A stretch of DNA of 64,000 nucleotides from Chamaecyparis obtusa (taxonomy: Eukaryota > Streptophyta > Pinopsida > Cupressales > Cupressaceae), in the NCBI GenBank assembly GCA_027943335.1, contig BSBK01006741.1:310001-374000 (forward strand). The letters are read 5' to 3'. The translations under genes were made by a program, and so were the position numbers. This document shows positions 59,820 to 64,000 of the stretch, in pieces. The notes beneath the pieces are model-generated. The model was given only the letters and a program-made list of their open reading frames with translations, was not told the DNA's origin and ran no database searches. Every line of letters begins with the position of its first letter. The first letter of the stretch is position 1.

Positions 59820-60416
59820 CTGTCAACCCCAAGCCGAATTATAACCTTGTTGATCAGTTACAAAGAACACCAGCTCAGATTTCAATCTTGGAGCTTTTAG
59901 GGTTGTCCCCAAGACACAAACAAGTCCTTGAGGATGCTTTGCACACAACCAATGTTCCCAACAATTTAGATGTCGACCAATTCCAAGGCATGGTTAATCA
60001 TATTACCAATCCTCACTACCTTAGATTATCAGAAGATGATGACAAAGCCTTGAACCACCCGCATAATCTTGCCATTCACATCAAAATCATCATCCATAAA
60101 ACCCATGTCAGGCACGTGTTGATAGATGGGGGTGTTGGGCTCAATATCTATTCTTTGAGTCTATTAAAAACTTTGGGCTATTCTAAGGAAGTGATCGATA
60201 CCAGAAAGAAGATCACTATAAAAGCCTATGATGATGCAAAAAGGAGTTCCAAGGGGTTGGTTGTTCTTCCTATCAGGATTGGCTCCGTTGAGAGAGACAT
60301 TTTGTTCCAAATTGTTGATGTTGGTCCTCTGGCATACAATATCTTTCTTGGTAGGCCCTGGATCCATGAGATGCAAACAGTGCCATCCACCTACCACCAG
60401 TGAGTTAAGTTCCCCT
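59806..60416 (+). pseudogene. Tat-2 protease, truncated by LTR insertion
   Basis: It continues from gag after a frameshift at about 59806-59820 (within AAAATAG) with PNYNLVDQLQRTPAQI. The retropepsin site VLIDGGVGLNIYS is at about 60117-60155, followed by ITIKAYDDAKRSSKG and LAYNIFLGRPWIHEM. A TGA follows STYHQ near 60401. The coding region then runs straight into an LTR at 60417. The active site has DGG, as in Tat-1, so the Asp-Gly-Gly form is shared by both Tat families here. RT and the rest of pol are not seen. Confidence 0.85.
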
Positions 60417-61455
60417 TGTAATACCCCAAAAATGGGCTATAGGTTCATTAACCTCCTACATCTTCAATTCGAATGAAATTGACATCGAAGTCCTAACCTA
60501 AGGCACATCTGCACATTATCAAAATCCTAATTGATTTTATCATAAATTCTGCATCGAGGAATATTCCTAGCAATATTCCTATTTGTTCTAATTATCTTTA
60601 ATTTAATTATTATTTGGTGATGAATCCTATTTATCCTAAAGTTTGATTAATTCAATATTCTAAATATTTAATTAATTAGATTTAATACTGCCACTTAATT
60701 ATTTAATTAGATTTAATTCTATTTATTCCTAATTATATTATTTAATTTTGACAATAAATCAAATCTCTTACGAATAATTGATTAAATATTTATTTAATTG
60801 ATTAAATCCAAGTTGTCAATATTTAATAATATAGTTTTGAATAAAAGTTTGATTAAAATAATTGATTAACCCACAAATCAGTTATTTTTAAATTTAAAAT
60901 CAGTTAAGTTGAAGATAAATCACTTTATTTATTTAATTAATTCATGATTATTTGTGCACATTCAAAGTGCAATTAAACTTTAAATCAGAAAATCAATTCA
61001 AGTTGTTATCTTTTTGAAACTCAACATCTATTTTGAGTTCAAAGTTGATCTAAACTTCTGATTTGAGTTAAAAAGATTGTTCTTGCATGATTTTGCATGA
61101 TTTTATGAGTTATCTATTTCTAATTTCTCGTTAACTCAAAAATCAACCTGAGTTCATCAAGAGTGATTTATGACTTTTTCCAGGCACCCTCAAGCCCTAG
61201 ATTTCTATAAAATCAAGGCTCAGCTCTTTACAAATCATCCACCAAATTTGCATACTTACTCTGGCAAATTGACATCAGAGGAATCATCAAGCTTCTTCTG
61301 AATCAGCATTTTGTGAGATCAATCTTGTTTTCAATTCATTCTAGTTTCATATTTCATATCATTGTTAGCTTAATTTGCATATCATTTCAATCCATTTAGA
61401 TTAATTTATTATCAATTTTTCTCATCTTATTGCATCAAAAATTTAAAAAAATAGG
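60417..61455 (+). repeat. LTR of the Tat-1 family, interrupted (Tat-3)
   Basis: TGTAATACCCC start, then a plus-strand match to the Tat-1 LTRs, including the segment missing from the Tat-1 5' LTR. TATA box TATAAAA is at 61206-61212. Homology is lost at about 61455, right after an A-rich run, where the LINE begins. It could be a 5' LTR or a solo LTR. Confidence 0.85.
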
Positions 61456-62131
61456 AGTGGCATGGGAAGGAATAAAAGAAATGAATCAAGGGTAATACAA
61501 AATGAAGATTATGAAATATTTGATCAGCTGAGTAGTTCAAAGGAATTCATTATTAGCCTAAGATTACAAAATAGAAGAGTATATAATATACAAGTATATA
61601 ATGCAGGACAGAGGGTTTGGAAATCGTAGTATTCAGGAGTTTATTTGAGAGGGCATTTTTTACTTGCAACAAATTAAAGGAAGTCATAGGGTATAATTTA
61701 ATTTCACAGAAGAGATAAAGGCATCACAAACCTGAGGATTTTCGCCCTTGCAGATCCAATTGTACATTGCAGGGTTTAGTAAATATTTCATTGCATTTGC
61801 CATCATTTTGTTCCAGTTTTGGCGTCACATTTACAAAGAGTGTCCGACTTACATAAAATTGTATTGGTTTCTTACAAAGAGAAGCAGACTTCTACCTGTA
61901 TCAATCTAAGAAGGAATGTATTAAATGTTTGGAGGTAGCATTGATTTCAGTTAGACATTTCCTACGGTAGTAGTTCTCAATGGAAAGGGGAATATTGCCT
62001 ATTAGTTTTGCTGAGCCTGCACTTTCCAGAGTTGTAATTGTGGGAAGTCTTTGGCATTGCTAGACCATCATCCTGAGCATCCATACACCTAGTACGCAGC
62101 AGCTAGTGAGGACAGTTCATTACCAGCAGAA
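61456..62131 (+). other. Probable LINE 5' region
   Basis: Lies between the broken LTR and the first coherent LINE coding sequence. No ORF or repeat recognised. Presumed 5' untranslated sequence of the LINE. Confidence 0.4.
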
Positions 62132-64000
62132 GTGCAAACAAACACTCAGAGGTTACGCTGCCTTGCAAGCATCATTCCAGGTTCTTTGTTGATTGTTTGC
62201 ATTAGATCAGTAAATCGATTCTCCAACACTCAACTCAGCAGGAAGAAGCAAGAGGACTTCGCATTTATTCCAGGTTCAGATCTCCCTGCTAGGTGGTTCA
62301 GAGAGGAATTAATGAAATCAACGAAATGTGAACTTTTCATGCAAAAAGGAAATATGCCTTTCGAAGGCATCAGATAAATATTGGTTTGCTCCATGCGTAT
62401 CGAGATGCGAAGAAAGATTTAGCCATATGCAATAAGGATAAACCCAGAGTAGAAAGGCCTAATATGGTTACAGGTTTTGTAAAGAAGCAAGACAAAGAAG
62501 TTTTTTCAAGCTATTGTTTTAATTGTTGGCTCTACGGCCACAAGAAAAAAGATTGTTGTAAACCAGTACAGCATCACCCTTCATATGAGCATTTGAAAGA
62601 TTTCATAGCAAAATAGAAGAAATTAGCTGAGGAAAATGTAGATTTGGAATTGCACGCAATCTCCACTCGAGAAAAACCTAATCCATCTAATGATGTTTCC
62701 GCTCTGATCAAGGGTTCCTCTATTAACCCTAATGAATCTTCAGTAACAAATAAGCAAGAGAAGGATTCCCAGAAGGAAAAATTTAAGGAAATGGTTAGGG
62801 CTGAGAATCCTGGTTCTGCATTTAGAGTAAACAATTTAATCCCTAAGCAAACTAGGGATGTTAAGCTAAAAGTCTTCTTAGTCAAAACATTGGACAGGTA
62901 GATAAATATCTATTCCAAGACTAAGTATGCAAAATTGGGCATAGGCATTGGGGCTACTAAGGTGGGAAGACCTGAGCACAATTTAAATTGTAGAACCAAT
63001 GAACCCCTATCTGCTAAGGGGGAAGGTAGGATCTTACCTACTCAAGCACCTCCTGTTTGCATGATAAAGAATGAATCCACTTGGCAGATAGTTAAAAACA
63101 AGAAAAAGGTTAACAGGCATCAGCTATCTCATAGTCCTTTTAATCTATCTCTGAATAATTCATTTGACTTGCTTAAAGAGGAAGATAATGGGAAATATTC
63201 ACACCCCCATAAAGGCTATAAGGCAGGATAGAATAAGCTCCATACCAAGGTCTCAGAGCTCTACCCACAGAATGGACATACACAGAGAAAGAATTTAAAA
63301 GGTTTAACAGGTAACAATGGGTTAAGGATGATTCAGGAACAAAACATACAGGTATACATGCCCCCTCATAAGTGTAATAAAACTATGGAGAGTAACAATG
63401 CTAAAAGAATAGGTAATTTCTTTCAGAATCCTAACATGATTAGAATAGATCTAGATGGAAAATGCATAGAATAAAGACAAAATTCTTTTGCAGATATAGG
63501 GCTGATTTGCCGATGGTCTGGAGTAGGAACTTCTACCACAGATCTGATAGCTTGGCTGAAATCTCAACTCCCAAATGAGGTAAGTATATCTAACTTATTA
63601 GAAAATTTTATTTTCATTAATTGTAAAGATGGAAATATTAAAAGTAAAATTAGAAATGAAGGGTTAGCTAACTATAAAGACTCTGATTTTTATATTTTTG
63701 ACTGGGTTCCCCTGTTCAACCCAATAAACCTTAAGGACTTTCTTGTAGAAAGAGCTATTGCTCTTAGAAATCTGCCTATAGAATTATCTAATGTAGAAAC
63801 TGTCAAATTAATAGGAAAACAAATTGGTGACTTTCTAAACATTATTGATAATGAAAATAACCAGTATGAAAAAATCATTAGAGTAAAGATCAACTATCAT
63901 CAAAAATGGATTCATCCCATTAGATTATGCTTTAATTCAAACTCTATTATTATTAACCCCATTATTCTAGAAGATTTTGTAGAAAGACAAACAAAGGATC
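62132..64000 (+). pseudogene. LINE (L1-type) ORF1, incomplete at window end
   Basis: A nucleic-acid-binding protein of a plant non-LTR retrotransposon. An N-terminal stretch (FIPGSDLPARWFREELMKST) reads in one frame to about 62340. A frameshift then leads to the frame that stays open to 64000, broken by TAG at 62614, 62899 and 63229 and TAA at 63472. A zinc knuckle CFNCWLYGHKKKDC (CX2CX4HX4C) is at 62515-62556. A low-complexity polar linker follows. Near 63484-63930 there is a DUF4283-like domain with LIAWLKSQLPNEVSI, YIFDWVPLFNPINLKDFL, ALRNLPIEL and KLIGKQIGDFLNIID. In most plant L1 ORF1 proteins the knuckle follows DUF4283. Here one precedes it. No endonuclease or RT is in the window, so the LINE assignment rests on ORF1 alone. 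Confidence 0.65.

Larger units (their letters stand above)
53960..60416 (+). mobile_element. Tat-2: Ty3/gypsy Tat-type element, 5' part
   Basis: A plus-strand element with 5' LTR, PBS, leader of about 2.4 kb, gag and protease, interrupted at 60417 by an LTR of the Tat-1 family. Its RT and 3' LTR are not in the window. Gag, protease and leader are clearly homologous to Tat-1, but the LTR and the motif arrays are different sequences. Confidence 0.9.

Overview
This window is intergenic DNA from a large, repeat-rich plant genome. Nearly every recognisable feature is a retroelement: Ty1/copia, Ty3/gypsy of the Tat type, non-autonomous LTR elements, a plant L1-type LINE and one non-autonomous DNA transposon. 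I found no host gene, tRNA, rRNA or CRISPR array. A gymnosperm or other very large genome is plausible from the depth of nesting, but the sequence does not prove it. The coding relics are old. Several stay in one reading frame over 1-2 kb and are broken mainly by stop codons, many of the CAG-to-TAG and CGA-to-TGA type expected from deamination of methylated cytosine.

Layout from left to right. (1) 115-8979: a minus-strand non-autonomous LTR element (called NA1 here) with an unknown 359-codon ORF, split by a plus-strand copia element (Copia-1, 2197-7984, CACCC target duplications). (2) 8980-12735: mostly anonymous DNA with LTR/PBS-like fossils. A 1-kb repeat at 11731-12735 recurs at 18411-19402. 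(3) 13370-18039: a decayed minus-strand coiled-coil ORF, then a 3'-truncated minus-strand copia (Copia-2). (4) 19894-20840: a DNA transposon with 33-bp inverted ends. (5) 21715-27031: a second minus-strand non-autonomous LTR element (NA2) with an unusual primer binding site, followed by a diverged relative. (6) 29446-53959: a minus-strand copia-like element (Copia-3) that shows no pol. It has a coiled-coil/zinc-knuckle ORF1 and a very long unfamiliar ORF2. (7) 31547-49499: a Tat gypsy element (Tat-1, minus strand) inserted in that ORF2. It carries gag, protease, a G-patch-like segment, RT, two RNase H domains and integrase, plus an antisense ORF with a plant mobile domain (PMD). (8) 53960-60416: a second Tat element (Tat-2, plus strand) inserted in the Copia-3 5' LTR. 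(9) 60417-61455: an LTR of the Tat-1 family inserted in the Tat-2 protease. (10) 61456-64000: a LINE ORF1 interrupting that LTR.

The most interesting theme is regulatory. Four elements of different lineages (Copia-1, Copia-2, Tat-1, Tat-2) carry tandem arrays of short CG-containing palindromic motifs near their promoters or leaders. In Tat-1 the same motif sits in the gag leader and, in the same relative orientation, upstream of the antisense PMD ORF. That ORF also has a TATA box and four helically phased W-box cores upstream. Together these suggest that the antisense ORF was an independent, inducible transcription unit and that its product might recognise the arrays. This last step is inference.
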